Below, piece by piece: positions 7,534 to 16,384 of a DNA stretch of 38,393 nt. Where the stretch lies: assembly GCA_900317685.1 (NCBI GenBank), contig ONHQ01000030.1, positions 1 to 38,393 on the forward strand, in the 5' to 3' direction. Position 1 is the stretch's first letter. Each line of letters begins with the position of its first letter. Origin of the DNA: an uncultured Prevotella sp. Its GTDB lineage: Bacteria > Bacteroidota > Bacteroidia > Bacteroidales > Bacteroidaceae. The notes beneath the pieces were generated by a model, which did not search any database, was not told the DNA's origin, and saw only the letters and a list, made by a program, of their open reading frames with translations. Both the position numbers and the translations under genes were made by a program.

Positions 7534-8529
7534 ATGGCAGAATCAGTAGACATTAGAGAATTGAACATAAAGATTGAGCAGAACAGTGCTTTCGTCACGA
7601 ACTTGGTGACAGGAATGAATCAGGTCATCGTCGGTCAGAAGCATTTGATCGATGCTCTGCTTATTTCGCTGCTCAGCGACGGCCACATCCTGCTGGAAGG
7701 TGTGCCTGGTTTGGCTAAGACACTCGCCATCAAGACACTCTCTCAGCTCGTGGATGCAGACTTTAGCCGTATACAGTTTACCCCCGATTTGCTGCCTGCC
7801 GATGTGGTAGGTACAATGATCTATTCCCAGAAAGACGAGAACTTCCAGGTCAAGAAGGGTCCGGTCTTCGCCAACTTTGTGCTGGCTGATGAGATCAACC
7901 GTGCACCGGCCAAGGTACAGAGCGCTTTGCTCGAAGCTATGCAGGAGCATCAGGTGACCATCGGCGAGAAGACTTTCCCACTGCCCAACCCGTTCCTCGT
8001 CATGGCTACACAGAACCCTATCGAGCAGGAGGGTACCTATCAGTTGCCTGAGGCTCAGGTCGACCGTTTCATGCTCAAGGTGATCATCGACTATCCGACG
8101 CTCGAAGAGGAGAAAGCCATCATCCGCGAGAACCTGCAAGGGAAGATGCCTGAGGTGCGTCCCGTGACGACAGCAGAGGAGATCATCCGTGCCCGTGAGG
8201 TGGTGAACATGGTCTATATCGACGAGAAGATCGAGCAGTATATCGCTGACATCGTCTTCGCCACACGTTTCCCCGAGCGCTATGGCATGCCCGAATTGAA
8301 GGATCTGATCACCTTCGGCGGTAGTCCGCGTGCAAGTATCAACCTTGCCAAGGCTGCCCGCGCCTATGCCTTCATCAAGCATCGCGGTTATGTGGTGCCG
8401 GAAGATGTGCGCGCTGTGGCTCACGACGTGCTGCGCCACCGCATCGGACTCAGCTATGAGGCTGAGGCTGCCAACGTCTCCAGCGAGGAGATCGTCAGCA
8501 AGATTGTCAACAAGATCGAGGTGCCTTGA
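7534..8529 (+). CDS. MoxR-family AAA+ ATPase (BatI-type)
   Basis: A 331-residue MoxR ATPase. Walker A GVPGLAKT is at residues 56-63, Walker B VLADEINR with Asp119-Glu120, and sensor 1 in the segment MATQNP. MoxR proteins act as chaperone-like ATPases that work with VWA-domain partners, which are encoded immediately downstream (DUF58, BatA, BatB). It is the first gene of the Bat operon, which has been linked to oxygen and stress tolerance in Bacteroides. Length and motifs are normal. Confidence 0.95.
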   Translation: MAESVDIRELNIKIEQNSAFVTNLVTGMNQVIVGQKHLIDALLISLLSDGHILLEGVPGLAKTLAIKTLSQLVDADFSRIQFTPDLLPADVVGTMIYSQKDENFQVKKGPVFANFVLADEINRAPAKVQSALLEAMQEHQVTIGEKTFPLPNPFLVMATQNPIEQEGTYQLPEAQVDRFMLKVIIDYPTLEEEKAIIRENLQGKMPEVRPVTTAEEIIRAREVVNMVYIDEKIEQYIADIVFATRFPERYGMPELKDLITFGGSPRASINLAKAARAYAFIKHRGYVVPEDVRAVAHDVLRHRIGLSYEAEAANVSSEEIVSKIVNKIEVP

Positions 8530-8577
8530 TCATCAGACATCCGTTTCGATATATTTATAAGTTATTAAGGAGTCATC

Positions 8578-9447
8578 GTGGACACTAACGAGATACTACA
8601 TCAGGTCAGAAAGATAGAGATCAAAGCCCGGGGATTGAGTCAGAACATCTTCGCGGGACAGTACCACTCTGCCTTTAAAGGCAAGGGTATGGCTTTCTCC
8701 GAGGTGCGTGAATATCAGTTCGGCGACGATGTCCGGGATATTGACTGGAACGTCACGGCCCGCTTCCACCATCCTTATGTCAAGGTCTTTGAGGAGGAGC
8801 GTGAGCTCACGGTGATGCTGCTCATCGACGTCTCGGGGTCGTTGGACTTCGGTACTACGCAGCAGATGAAGCGCCAGCTGGCTACAGAAATCGCTGCGAC
8901 GATCGCTTTCTCGGCCATTGAGAACAATGACAAGATCGGTGTCATCTTCTTCTCCGACCGTATAGAGAAGTATATTCCGCCAAAGAATGGACGCAAGCAT
9001 ATCCTTTACATCATCCGTGAGATGCTCGACTTCCATCCGCAAAGCACACGCACGGACATCGGGATGGCCACGGCCTACCTCACCCGCGTGATGAAACGCC
9101 ACTGCACTTCCTTCATCATCAGTGACTTCTACGACCGCAAAGACTTCACCAAAGAGATGGAGATTGCCAATCGCAAACACGATGTGGTGGCTATTCAGGT
9201 CTATGATCCGCGTGCCAAAAAATTGCCCGACGTGGGACTGCTCAAGGTGATGGACGCTGAGACCGGACACGAGATGTATATCGACACATCGAGCAAGAAA
9301 CTGCGCCAGGCCCATACACGATACTGGATTGAGCGTGAGGACAAACTCAAAACGGTGTTTGCCAAGAGCCGCATCGACTGGACGGCGATTGCCACAAATG
9401 AGGATTTCACGAAGGCACTGATGCTGCTGTTCAAGCGCAGAGCTTAG
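8578..9447 (+). CDS. DUF58 / VWA-like protein of the Bat operon
   Basis: A 289-residue DUF58 protein. The family core is visible as GQYHSAFKGKGMAFSEVREY followed by GDDVRDIDWNVTAR, and a VWA-like beta strand with metal site reads LLIDVSGSLDFG. It is soluble and is expected to bind the MoxR ATPase. The start is GTG at 8578, supported by an unusually good Shine-Dalgarno (AAGGAG at 8567-8572, five bases before the start), rare in Bacteroidetes. No in-frame ATG fits the conserved N-terminus. It lies 48 bases after moxR. Confidence 0.92.
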   Translation: MDTNEILHQVRKIEIKARGLSQNIFAGQYHSAFKGKGMAFSEVREYQFGDDVRDIDWNVTARFHHPYVKVFEEERELTVMLLIDVSGSLDFGTTQQMKRQLATEIAATIAFSAIENNDKIGVIFFSDRIEKYIPPKNGRKHILYIIREMLDFHPQSTRTDIGMATAYLTRVMKRHCTSFIISDFYDRKDFTKEMEIANRKHDVVAIQVYDPRAKKLPDVGLLKVMDAETGHEMYIDTSSKKLRQAHTRYWIEREDKLKTVFAKSRIDWTAIATNEDFTKALMLLFKRRA

Positions 9448-9466
9448 ATGCAGACTATATTCAGGT

Positions 9467-9540
9467 AAAGATCAAACAGTATTTGGCGGAAAGATCAAAC
9501 CGTAGTGGGGGAAGATCAAAGGTAATTGAGAAAAGATTAG
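9467..9540 (+). repeat. Degenerate tandem repeat of about 22 bp
   Basis: AAGATCAAA recurs at about 9468, 9491 and 9512, with a decayed fourth unit near 9534, giving spacings of 21-23 bases. Units such as ATCAAACnnTATTTG resemble those of the 22-bp array at 11711-11864. It fills the gap between the DUF58 gene and the next Bat gene. Confidence 0.55.
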
Positions 9541-9560
9541 AAGAGTAGAGAATAGAGGTT

Positions 9561-10643
9561 ATGACCAAAAAGATATGGCAATATGTTTTGACTTGTATGC
9601 TGCTGCTGTTGTCACTCAACGCAGCGTCACAGGTCACCGTAGAGCAAAATGTGGACTCGGTGGGGATTCTCATCGGCGAACAGGCCCATTTGCAGCTTAC
9701 CGTCACGATGCCCGCTGGCTCTACCATTCAGTGGCCGGCACTGAAGGAGCGCCAGATGGTGGTCCCGGGTGTGGAGGTTGTGAAGGTCGCCGACGCTGAT
9801 ACCTTGTCCACAAGTGGCAAGGAACTCAAGGTCAGCAAAGTCTACACGATCACCTCGTTTGACGAGCATCTCTATTCCATTCCTCCCTTGCCGGTGAAAG
9901 TCAACGGTAAAAACTATCAAGGAGGCGTCGCTGCGCTGAAGGTGATCACGATGAATGTCGACACGCTCCATCCCAACCAGTTCTTCCCGCCAAAGGATGT
10001 CCAGGACAATCCTTTCTCGTGGGCAGAGTGGAGTCCTTATTTCTGGTTGTCGCTGCTGATGTTGCTGATCGTGCTCGTGATGGGGTATCTCTACATCCGT
10101 CTGCGTAGCAACAAACCGGTGATCACGCGTATCCGTATCGTGAAACACGTGCCTGCTCATCAGCGCGCCCTCAATGCCATCAGCAAGATCAAGGAGGAGC
10201 ATCTCACCACCAGTGAGGATCAGAAGACCTACTACACGCAGCTCACCGACACGCTGAGGAAATATATCCAGGAGCGCTTTGGCTTCAATGCTTTGGAGAT
10301 GACGTCCAGCGAGATCATCGAAAGACTCAATGAGTCCGGTGACAAGAAGATGATTGACGAGCTGCGCGAGCTGTTCACGACAGCAGACCTCGTGAAGTTT
10401 GCCAAATATTCTACGCTCATCAACGAGAACGACCTCAACTTGGTGAATGCAATTAACTTCATTGATGAGACCAAGCAAGAGAACCAGCCCACCGAGGAAC
10501 GTATCGTGCCACAGCTGACTGAGGGCGACAAGCGCACACGACAGAACCGCATCACCATCAAGTCGCTGCTCTGGGCGTTGGGAATCATCGCCGCGGCCTG
10601 CCTGGTGTATGTCTGCTATCACGTCTGGCTGCTGCTTGGATGA
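9561..10643 (+). CDS. BatD-like membrane protein of the Bat operon
   Basis: A 360-residue membrane protein. A signal peptide occupies residues 1-24 (ending AASQ). A periplasmic beta-rich domain of about 130 residues resembles the N-terminus of BatD, and a transmembrane helix lies near 155-175 (FWLSLLMLLIVLVMGYLYI). A cytosolic helical region of DUF4381 type follows, then a final transmembrane helix near 336-358. It occupies the usual place of an unnamed gene between the DUF58 and batA genes in Bacteroides Bat operons. It is inferred to anchor the MoxR/VWA complex; the exact role is unknown. Confidence 0.82.
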   Translation: MTKKIWQYVLTCMLLLLSLNAASQVTVEQNVDSVGILIGEQAHLQLTVTMPAGSTIQWPALKERQMVVPGVEVVKVADADTLSTSGKELKVSKVYTITSFDEHLYSIPPLPVKVNGKNYQGGVAALKVITMNVDTLHPNQFFPPKDVQDNPFSWAEWSPYFWLSLLMLLIVLVMGYLYIRLRSNKPVITRIRIVKHVPAHQRALNAISKIKEEHLTTSEDQKTYYTQLTDTLRKYIQERFGFNALEMTSSEIIERLNESGDKKMIDELRELFTTADLVKFAKYSTLINENDLNLVNAINFIDETKQENQPTEERIVPQLTEGDKRTRQNRITIKSLLWALGIIAAACLVYVCYHVWLLLG

Positions 10644-10667
10644 GCGAAACATTAAAGATTGACGATC

Positions 10668-11666
10668 ATGGAATTTGCTGATAAACAATATTTCTTGCTG
10701 CTGTTGCTGCTCATCCCTTATATCCTGTGGTATTTCCTTTACCGCAAGAGAGATGAGCCGACACTGCGTATGGGCGACACCTACTCCTATCAGAATGCGC
10801 CGAAGAGCTGGCGAGTGCGCCTCGTCAACGCCCCGATGGTCCTGCGTTGTGTGGTGTTTACGCTCATCGTCTTCATCCTGGCGCGTCCTCAGACCCATAA
10901 CTCATGGGGACACAAACAGGTAGAGGGCATCGACATCATGCTGGCCATGGACGTGTCTACTTCCATGCTGGCGGAGGACTTAAAGCCAAATCGCATTGAG
11001 GCCGCCAAGGATGTGGCCGCCGAGTTCATCTCTGGCAGACCCAACGACAATATTGGTCTGACGATCTTCGCCGGTGAGGCGTTCACACAGTGCCCGATGA
11101 CCACCGACCATGCGTCGTTGCTCAATCTGTTGCAAAGCGTGCGCACCGACATTGCTGCCCGTGGACTCATCCAGGACGGAACGGCATTGGGCATGGGACT
11201 GGCCAACGCCGTGTCACGACTGAAAGACTCTAAAGCCAAGAGCAAAGTGGTGATCTTGCTGACTGACGGTAGTAACAACATGGGCGACATCTCACCACTG
11301 ACGGCTGCTCAGATCGCCAAGTCGTTGGGCATCAGAGTATATACCATTGGCGTGGGAACGAACAAGGTAGCTCCCTATCCCGTGCAGGTGGCAGGTACAG
11401 TGCAGTATGTCAACATGCCGGTGGAGATTGACACGAAGACACTCAGCGACATCTCGGCGATCACCGACGGCAATTTCTATCGTGCCACCAACAACCGGCA
11501 GCTGAAGCAGATCTATCACGACATCGACCAACTCGAGAAGACGAAGATGAACGTCAAGAAGTATTCGCGCTACTACGAGGCTTACCAGCCCTTCGCCATC
11601 GCCGCGGTTTTCTTCCTCCTGTTGGAGATCCTGCTGCGCAACACGGTCTTGCGTCGACTGCCTTAA
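10668..11666 (+). CDS. batA: BatA, VWA-domain membrane protein
   Basis: A 332-residue protein with two N-terminal membrane helices (about 8-24 and 55-71), a VWA domain and a C-terminal helix (YQPFAIAAVFFLLLEILL). The metal-ion-dependent adhesion site is intact: DVSTS at 94-98, a Thr in QDGTALG, and Asp in LLTDGSNN. ARPQT just before the VWA domain is characteristic of Bat proteins. The open frame extends to a TTG at 10659, but the ATG at 10668 gives the usual start MEFADKQYF. It sits 24 bases after the BatD-like gene. The VWA domain is expected to face the periplasm and bind partner proteins. Confidence 0.93.
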   Translation: MEFADKQYFLLLLLLIPYILWYFLYRKRDEPTLRMGDTYSYQNAPKSWRVRLVNAPMVLRCVVFTLIVFILARPQTHNSWGHKQVEGIDIMLAMDVSTSMLAEDLKPNRIEAAKDVAAEFISGRPNDNIGLTIFAGEAFTQCPMTTDHASLLNLLQSVRTDIAARGLIQDGTALGMGLANAVSRLKDSKAKSKVVILLTDGSNNMGDISPLTAAQIAKSLGIRVYTIGVGTNKVAPYPVQVAGTVQYVNMPVEIDTKTLSDISAITDGNFYRATNNRQLKQIYHDIDQLEKTKMNVKKYSRYYEAYQPFAIAAVFFLLLEILLRNTVLRRLP

Positions 11667-11710
11667 AAGGTAACCTGCTGACGCCCCTATATATAATAAG
11701 GTGTAGGCAA

Positions 11711-11864
11711 GCTATGTTCATAGTGCATCGAACCTATGTTCATGACGCATCAAACCTATGTTCATGACGCATCGAAGCTATGTTCATGATGCATCGAAGC
11801 TATATTCATGACGCATCGAAGCTATCTTCATGACGCATCGAAGCTATATTCATGACGTTGGGAG
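11711..11864 (+). repeat. Seven-copy 22-bp tandem array inside the Bat operon
   Basis: Seven consecutive units of exactly 22 bases (starting 11711, 11733, 11755, 11777, 11799, 11821, 11843) follow the consensus GCTATGTTCATGACGCATCGAA; the last is half degenerate. The array occupies most of the 278-base gap between batA and batB. It contains stop codons and no start-led frame, so it is not translated. The rest of the gap has no promoter match, so batB is likely read through. Confidence 0.9.
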
Positions 11865-11944
11865 CCTATCTTGCAGATGTGGTAAACTGAAAAGAAGAGA
11901 ATTCAGAGGCCTGAGGCCGAAGAAAAAAGATAAACGAAAAGACA

Positions 11945-12970
11945 ATGAGATTTGAAGATCCAACATACTTATGGCTACTCTGCCTGCTGCCTCTGCTGTT
12001 TTTGCTGAGGGTAGCAAGCCATTTCAAGCAGAAGAAGCGGCTTCGCCAGTTAGGTGATCCTCAGCTGTTGAAGCAGCTCATGCCCGACGTTTCCAAGGCA
12101 AGGCGTGCGGTGAAGTTCTGGTTGATGATGGGTGCCTTGGCCATGCTCATCCTGGTTTTGGCTCGTCCGCAAATGGGAACGCATGTGTCACACGACAAGC
12201 GTCAGGGCATCGAAGCGATCATCTGTATGGACATCTCCAATTCTATGCTCGCCGAGGATGTCGTGCCGAGCCGACTGGAAAAGAGCAAGATGCTCGTTGA
12301 AAACATGATCGACCACTTCAGCAATGATAAGGTGGGACTTGTGGTCTTTGCCGGTGACGCTTTCGTTCAGCTACCGATTACCGCCGACTACGTCTCTGCC
12401 AAGATGTTCTTGCAGGACATTAATCCTTCGCTCATTGCCACACAAGGCACAGATATCGGCCATGCCATACAGTTGGCCATGCACAGTTTCACGCAGGCTG
12501 ACAATATCGGACGTGCCATCATCGTCATCACCGATGGTGAAGACCACGAAGGTGGTGCTGAGGAAGCGGCTGCCGAAGCCAAGAAGAAAGGCATCAACGT
12601 GTTTATCTTAGGTGTCGGTGATCCTCATGGCGCACCGATTCCTACCGGCAACGGCTATATGAAGGATGCTTCAGGACAGACCGTGATGAGTGCACTCAAC
12701 GAGCAGATGTGCCGCAAGATAGCGCAGGCTGGCAGTGGTATGTACATTCATGTCAACAACACGGCAGACGCTCAGAACGAGTTGAACAACGATTTGGTCA
12801 AGCTGCAGCAAGGCACTACCGACGCTGTGGTCTATAGCGACTATAACGAGCAGTTCCAGGCTTTCGCCATCATTGCGCTGATCCTTCTCGTCTTGGATGT
12901 GTGTCTGATGGAGACACGGAATCCATTGCTGAAGAAGGTAACGATCTTTAAGAATAAAGGAAAGAAATAA
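11945..12970 (+). CDS. batB: BatB, VWA-domain membrane protein
   Basis: A 341-residue protein with N-terminal membrane helices (about 8-23 and 57-73), a VWA domain and a C-terminal helix (FQAFAIIALILLVLDVCL). The metal site is complete: DISNS at 96-100, Thr in TQGTDIG, and Asp in VITDGEDHEGG. The ARPQMG segment and the GEDHEGG loop distinguish it as the batB paralogue of batA. The start ATG at 11945 gives MRFEDPTYLWLL. The distance from batA is unusually large because of the 22-bp array. It is expected to pair with BatA in the envelope complex. Confidence 0.94.
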   Translation: MRFEDPTYLWLLCLLPLLFLLRVASHFKQKKRLRQLGDPQLLKQLMPDVSKARRAVKFWLMMGALAMLILVLARPQMGTHVSHDKRQGIEAIICMDISNSMLAEDVVPSRLEKSKMLVENMIDHFSNDKVGLVVFAGDAFVQLPITADYVSAKMFLQDINPSLIATQGTDIGHAIQLAMHSFTQADNIGRAIIVITDGEDHEGGAEEAAAEAKKKGINVFILGVGDPHGAPIPTGNGYMKDASGQTVMSALNEQMCRKIAQAGSGMYIHVNNTADAQNELNNDLVKLQQGTTDAVVYSDYNEQFQAFAIIALILLVLDVCLMETRNPLLKKVTIFKNKGKK

Positions 12971-12973
12971 ATA

Positions 12974-13669
12974 ATGGACATACGTAAGTATATTCTTTTG
13001 ATCCTGCTGGCTCTTGCCGGTGTCACTCAGATGCAGGCGCAGGCCGACCGACAGTTCATCCGGAACGGCAACAAACTCTACCGGCAGCAGAACTATGCCA
13101 AGGCTGAGACGGAGTACCGCAAGGCCTTAAGCAAGAATGCACGCAACACGCAGGCGATGTACAATCTCGGTTGTGCGCTGATGATGCAGCAGAAAGACTC
13201 TGCCGCCATCGTACAGCTGCAAAACGCCGGGCGCAGTGAGCAGTCTCCGCGGCGCAAGGCAATGGCTTATCACAACATTGGCGTGATCTGCCAGCAGCAT
13301 CGGATGTACGGTGAGGCCATCGAAGCCTACAAGGAGAGCTTGCGCAATAATCCGGGCGACAACGAGACCCGCTACAACCTTGCCCTCTGCCAGCGCTTGC
13401 AGAAAAAGCAGAAGCAAAACGGGGGCAAGAACAACCAGAAGAACAAAAACAAAAAAGACAATAAGAAACAACAGAATAAGCAGAAGAACAATAAGCAGAA
13501 TAAACAAGATCAGAACAAGCAGCAGCAACAGCAGCCCAAGGATCAGATGAGCAAAGACAATGCACAGCAGTTGCTCAACTACGCCATCCAGCAGGAGAAG
13601 GCTACGCAAGAGCGTCTGAAACGCAATGAACAGCAGCCACAACGCAGAAGACTGCAACAAAACTGGTAA
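12974..13669 (+). CDS. batC: BatC, TPR protein with K/N/Q-rich tail
   Basis: A 231-residue periplasmic protein. The signal peptide (about 1-24, ending MQAQA) is followed by TPR repeats at about 26-130 (for example AMYNLGCALMMQQKDSAAIV and AMAYHNIGVICQQ). The tail from about 137 is an extreme low-complexity run of Lys, Asn and Gln, and the last 40 residues are charged. TPR regions scaffold protein contacts, here probably with the VWA domains of BatA/BatB. The start lies three bases after the batB stop. Confidence 0.88.
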   Translation: MDIRKYILLILLALAGVTQMQAQADRQFIRNGNKLYRQQNYAKAETEYRKALSKNARNTQAMYNLGCALMMQQKDSAAIVQLQNAGRSEQSPRRKAMAYHNIGVICQQHRMYGEAIEAYKESLRNNPGDNETRYNLALCQRLQKKQKQNGGKNNQKNKNKKDNKKQQNKQKNNKQNKQDQNKQQQQQPKDQMSKDNAQQLLNYAIQQEKATQERLKRNEQQPQRRRLQQNW

Positions 13670-13710
13670 TAAAGTGTGCTTGAAATCTGATAAAGTGTAC
13701 TTGATATGAT
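13669..13710 (+). repeat. 21-bp tandem duplication at the batC/batD junction
   Basis: Two 21-base units both begin ATAAAGTGT and share CTTGA (13669-13689 and 13690-13710). The first starts in the batC stop codon and the second runs into the batD start codon at 13706, so the repeat forms the whole ribosome-binding region of batD. Confidence 0.6.
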
Positions 13711-15547
13711 GACGCGTCGAATAATTCACATATTTGTTTTCACCTTGATGTTGGCGGTCGTGGCGTTGACATCACAGGCTCAGATTGCCGTGTCTGTCCC
13801 CTCGCATGTGGAGGCGGGAGAGAACTTCCGGCTGTCCTACACCATCAACACGCAGGATGTCGATGAGTTCCGGGCCGGAAACATTCCCGGCGGACTGGAG
13901 CTTATTGCCGGTCCTTACACCTCGCAGCAGTCGAGCTACCGCATGGTCAACGGTCACACGAGCAGCTCGTCTTCCATTACCTTCACTTACACGCTCTATG
14001 CCGCTAAGGACGGTTCGTTTACGATTCCGCCGGCTCATGCGCGCATCAACGGGCGTATGGTAGCCTCGCGGGCTGCTAAGGTGGTGGTCAGCGGACGGGC
14101 TCACAACAGTGGCGGCGCACCGAAGATGCATGGTGAGGACGAGAGTCGTGAGCCGAGCATGGCGTCGGCAGGCACCCGCATCACGGCCAACGACCTGTTT
14201 ATCAAGGTCACGGCCAACAAACGACGGGTACATGAGCAGGAGCCGATACTGCTTACCTATAAAGTATACTCCCTCGTGGACCTCACACAGTTGGAGGGTA
14301 AGATGCCCGACCTCACTGGTTTCCACTCTCAAGAGGTGCCCCTGCCTCAGCAAAAGAGCTTCCATCTCGAACGCGTCAATGGTAAGCCCTATCGTGCTGT
14401 GACGTGGAGTCAGTATGTCATGTATCCGCAGATGACGGGCAAACTCCAGATTCCGAGCATCACCTTCAAGGGTATCGTTGTGCAGCAAAACCGCTCTGTC
14501 GATCCTTTCGAGGCTTTCCTCAACGGAGGATCTGGCTATGTCGAGGTGCACCGCAACATTGTGGCACCGGGACTGACCGTGCAGGTCGATCCTTTACCTG
14601 CCAAGCCTGCAGGCTTCTCCGGCGGCGTCGGCAAGTTCAATATATCCGCGCAACTCACCAAGAAAGAGGTGAAGGCCGGCGATCCCGTCACCCTCAGAGT
14701 GGTGGTAGGCGGTAATGGCAACCTCAAACTCATCAAGCAGCCCGAGGTCAACTTCCCTAAGGACTTCGACAAATATGACGCCAAGGTGACCGACAAGACC
14801 AAGCTGACATCTACCGGCGTGGGTGGCAACATGATCTACGACTTCCTTTTTGTGCCGCGCAACCAGGGCACTTACACCATCCCTTCGGTATCGTTTACCT
14901 ACTACGACACCGACTTGAATGCCTATAAAACCATCAAGACACAGCCGTTCAAGCTGATTGTAGACAAAGGCGACGGCAACAGCACGTCGGCAGACTACGA
15001 TGCTCAGAAGGCCAACGACATCCACGATATCATGTCGGGCAAGTGTAAGCAGCGTCAGGTCGGCAATTTCTTCTTCGGCTCCACGTTATGGTGGATCTCG
15101 TTGCTCTTGCCGTTGATCGCCTTCATCGTGCTGTTGGTCATCTTCCGCAAGCGTGCCTTGGATCATGCCGATGCCGTGAAGATGCGTGGCAAGAAGGCCA
15201 ACAAGATCGCGCGCAAACGACTGAAGAAAGCCAGCAAACTGATGTTCCAAGGCAAGAGCGAAGCCTTCTACGACGAAGTGCTCCGTGCACTGTGGGGCTA
15301 TGTGGGCTATAAACTCAATATTGCAGTGGAACAACTCAACCGCGACAACATCACTGAGAAACTGCAAGGGCACCAAGTCGACGATGCCACCATCGGCAAG
15401 TTCATCTCAGCCCTCGACACATGCGAGTATGAGCGCTACGCTCCCGGTGATGCCTCCGGCAATATGGAGAAGACCTTCAACAGTGCGATGACCGCCATCG
15501 AGGAGATCGAGGAGGTGATGAAACGCAACGGCGGACGCAAGAAATAA
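13706..15547 (+). CDS. batD: BatD, envelope protein
   Basis: A 613-residue protein. It has a signal peptide (about 1-25, ending SQAQ), then a large periplasmic beta-sandwich region (about 26-455) of the BatD family, with conserved pieces such as FRLSYTINTQD and NDLFIKVTANKRRVHEQEP. A transmembrane helix (about 460-482) is followed by a basic, helical cytosolic tail. The role is inferred as a membrane component of the Bat complex. It starts 36 bases after batC, inside a short tandem repeat. No defects are seen. Confidence 0.93.
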   Translation: MMTRRIIHIFVFTLMLAVVALTSQAQIAVSVPSHVEAGENFRLSYTINTQDVDEFRAGNIPGGLELIAGPYTSQQSSYRMVNGHTSSSSSITFTYTLYAAKDGSFTIPPAHARINGRMVASRAAKVVVSGRAHNSGGAPKMHGEDESREPSMASAGTRITANDLFIKVTANKRRVHEQEPILLTYKVYSLVDLTQLEGKMPDLTGFHSQEVPLPQQKSFHLERVNGKPYRAVTWSQYVMYPQMTGKLQIPSITFKGIVVQQNRSVDPFEAFLNGGSGYVEVHRNIVAPGLTVQVDPLPAKPAGFSGGVGKFNISAQLTKKEVKAGDPVTLRVVVGGNGNLKLIKQPEVNFPKDFDKYDAKVTDKTKLTSTGVGGNMIYDFLFVPRNQGTYTIPSVSFTYYDTDLNAYKTIKTQPFKLIVDKGDGNSTSADYDAQKANDIHDIMSGKCKQRQVGNFFFGSTLWWISLLLPLIAFIVLLVIFRKRALDHADAVKMRGKKANKIARKRLKKASKLMFQGKSEAFYDEVLRALWGYVGYKLNIAVEQLNRDNITEKLQGHQVDDATIGKFISALDTCEYERYAPGDASGNMEKTFNSAMTAIEEIEEVMKRNGGRKK

Positions 15548-15589
15548 GCGTTGGACTTTGTCCCAAAAGAAAACGATTAGGAAGAAATC

Positions 15590-16369
15590 ATGATGAAGAA
15601 GCATATCTCAAACATAGGAAACAGCATCAGACGCCTGCTCGTGCTTGTGGCAGGCTTGCTGTCTGTCACACTGTCTTTTGCCATCACAAAGGACAATGCC
15701 GACACGGCCTATAAGCAAGGTAAGTATCAGCAGGCGATCATCGACTATCAGGAATTACTGAAAGAAGGTGTGTCACCGGAGCTGTACTACAATCTTGGCA
15801 ATGCCTACTATCGCAGCGACAACCTCGCGCAGGCCATTTTGGCTTATGAGCGCGCCGCGCAGCTGTCGCCGGGAAACGGCGACATCCGTTTCAATTTGCA
15901 GTTCGCGCGTGCCAAAACCATCGACAAGATCGTACCGGACAACGAGATGTTCTTTGTCACGTGGTACAAGCGTCTCGTCAACTTCACGAGTGTGGACAAC
16001 TGGGCACGTACGGGCATCGTTGCCGTCGTGCTGGCTTTGCTGTTGATGCTGGCTTATCTCTTCGGCCCACAACTGCTGGTTCGCAAGATTGGCTTTTACG
16101 GCAGCAGCATTGCCTTGTTGTTGTTTGTCGTCACCACCTTCTTTGCCTGGCAGCAAAAACAAAACCTTGAACGCCATTGCGGAGCCATCATCATGGCACC
16201 GTCTGTGACGATCAAGAAGACACCCGTCGCTAATGGCACCGACGCTTTCGTGCTTCACGAAGGCACAAGAGTAGACATTACTGACAAGAGCATGAAGTCG
16301 TGGTACGGCATAAAAATAGGCGACGGGCGGGAAGGATGGATTCCTGCCTCGCAAGTAGAGATCATTTAA
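15590..16369 (+). CDS. batE: BatE, TPR and SH3-like membrane protein
   Basis: A 259-residue protein. A signal peptide (about 1-32) leads to two TPR units (about 35-105: DTAYKQGKYQQAIIDYQELL, then ELYYNLGNAYYRSDNLAQAI). Two membrane helices follow (about 143-160 and 168-186), and a C-terminal bacterial SH3-like domain ends DGREGWIPASQVEII. This order is standard for BatE. SH3 domains in this setting often bind cell-wall peptides, so it may tie the Bat complex to peptidoglycan; that is inference. It is the last bat gene, but transcription probably continues into the PAP2 gene 15 bases on. Confidence 0.92.
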   Translation: MMKKHISNIGNSIRRLLVLVAGLLSVTLSFAITKDNADTAYKQGKYQQAIIDYQELLKEGVSPELYYNLGNAYYRSDNLAQAILAYERAAQLSPGNGDIRFNLQFARAKTIDKIVPDNEMFFVTWYKRLVNFTSVDNWARTGIVAVVLALLLMLAYLFGPQLLVRKIGFYGSSIALLLFVVTTFFAWQQKQNLERHCGAIIMAPSVTIKKTPVANGTDAFVLHEGTRVDITDKSMKSWYGIKIGDGREGWIPASQVEII

Positions 16370-16384
16370 TCGTTTCAGGTAGTC

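Noticed and set aside
9627-10898. 423-codon minus-strand frame across the BatD-like gene and batA
   Set aside because: It crosses two Bat genes with signal peptide, membrane helices and operon spacing; no promoter or domain supports the antisense.
11711-11864. The 22-bp array as a CRISPR
   Set aside because: The units are contiguous with no variable spacers between them, so it is a simple tandem repeat.
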